From: Prosthecobacter sp.
GTDB taxonomy: Bacteria; Verrucomicrobiota; Verrucomicrobiia; Verrucomicrobiales; Verrucomicrobiaceae
Assembly: GCA_025869455.1 (NCBI GenBank)
Contig: JAOZVT010000417.1
Coordinates: 1-12,230 of the forward strand
DNA length: 12,230 bases
Direction of reading: 5' to 3'
Within the stretch, counting starts at the first letter, position 1. The number at the start of each line of letters is the position of its first letter. This document shows positions 12,228 to 12,230 of the stretch, piece by piece. A model generated the notes under the pieces. It was not told where the DNA came from, ran no database searches, and saw only the letters and a list, made by a program, of their open reading frames with translations. The position numbers were made by a program, and so were the translations under genes.

Positions 12228-12230
12228 TGG

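Larger units (their letters stand above)
11932..12230. other. Gene-free upstream region of the minus-strand operon
   Basis: These 299 bases have no plausible coding frame. The part next to the start (11932-12100) is clearly more AT-rich than the genes and holds the candidate promoter and three dyads; the far part is GC-rich and holds the repeats described separately. No RNA gene or known riboswitch pattern was recognised. Confidence 0.7.

Noticed and set aside
1..12230. CTAG words that seemed frequent on reading
   Set aside because: A rough count by eye gave about twenty, which is below what the base composition would predict, so there is no excess.

Overview
The window looks like a chromosomal segment of a Verrucomicrobiota bacterium, probably of the Prosthecobacter/Verrucomicrobium type. 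This is inferred from three things: the end of a PEP-CTERM protein of the autotransporter-repeat kind, a very large multi-domain secreted protein with an Asp-rich 'DxDGDDxxDLIEYAL' segment, and a C-terminal region resembling the TIGR02597 family. No rRNA or other direct taxonomic marker is present.

Layout. (1) Positions 1-458, plus strand: the C-terminal end of an exported PEP-CTERM protein. (2) Positions 532-1182, plus strand: a winged-helix regulator of the SufR/ArsR-like type. (3) Positions 1319-11931, minus strand, convergent with the regulator: a two-gene unit joined by a 4-nt ATGA overlap. The upstream gene (10177-11931) fuses an MbnP-like copper-binding domain to an MbnH/MauG-like diheme peroxidase. 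The downstream gene (1319-10180, 2953 aa) carries, in order, a signal peptide, a galactose-oxidase-like (AA5) copper radical oxidase, a putative-Ig domain, an L-type-lectin-like domain, a second putative-Ig domain, a PKD domain, a YVTN-type beta-propeller, a second diheme peroxidase domain, three tandem Ig-plus-concanavalin modules, an Asp-rich segment and a TIGR02597-like C-terminus. (4) Positions 11932-12230: a gene-free leader region with a perfect TATAAT, three inverted repeats between it and the GTG start (two of them directly abutting), a further direct-repeat/hairpin cluster, and a GC-rich palindromic element cut by the window edge.

The working model is inference. The two minus-strand genes look like one extracytoplasmic copper-redox system. 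The MbnP-MbnH fusion would mature its own copper site, since in the known pair the diheme enzyme converts a Trp of MbnP to kynurenine, and could handle copper. The giant protein needs copper for its Cys-Tyr radical site. That oxidase makes H2O2, and the diheme peroxidase domain on the same chain could consume the H2O2 or re-oxidise the copper-radical site. The lectin-like and concanavalin-like modules suggest that carbohydrate or glycan is the surface or substrate being addressed. Having both the copper module and the oxidase-peroxidase fusion in one translationally coupled unit is the most notable feature of the window.
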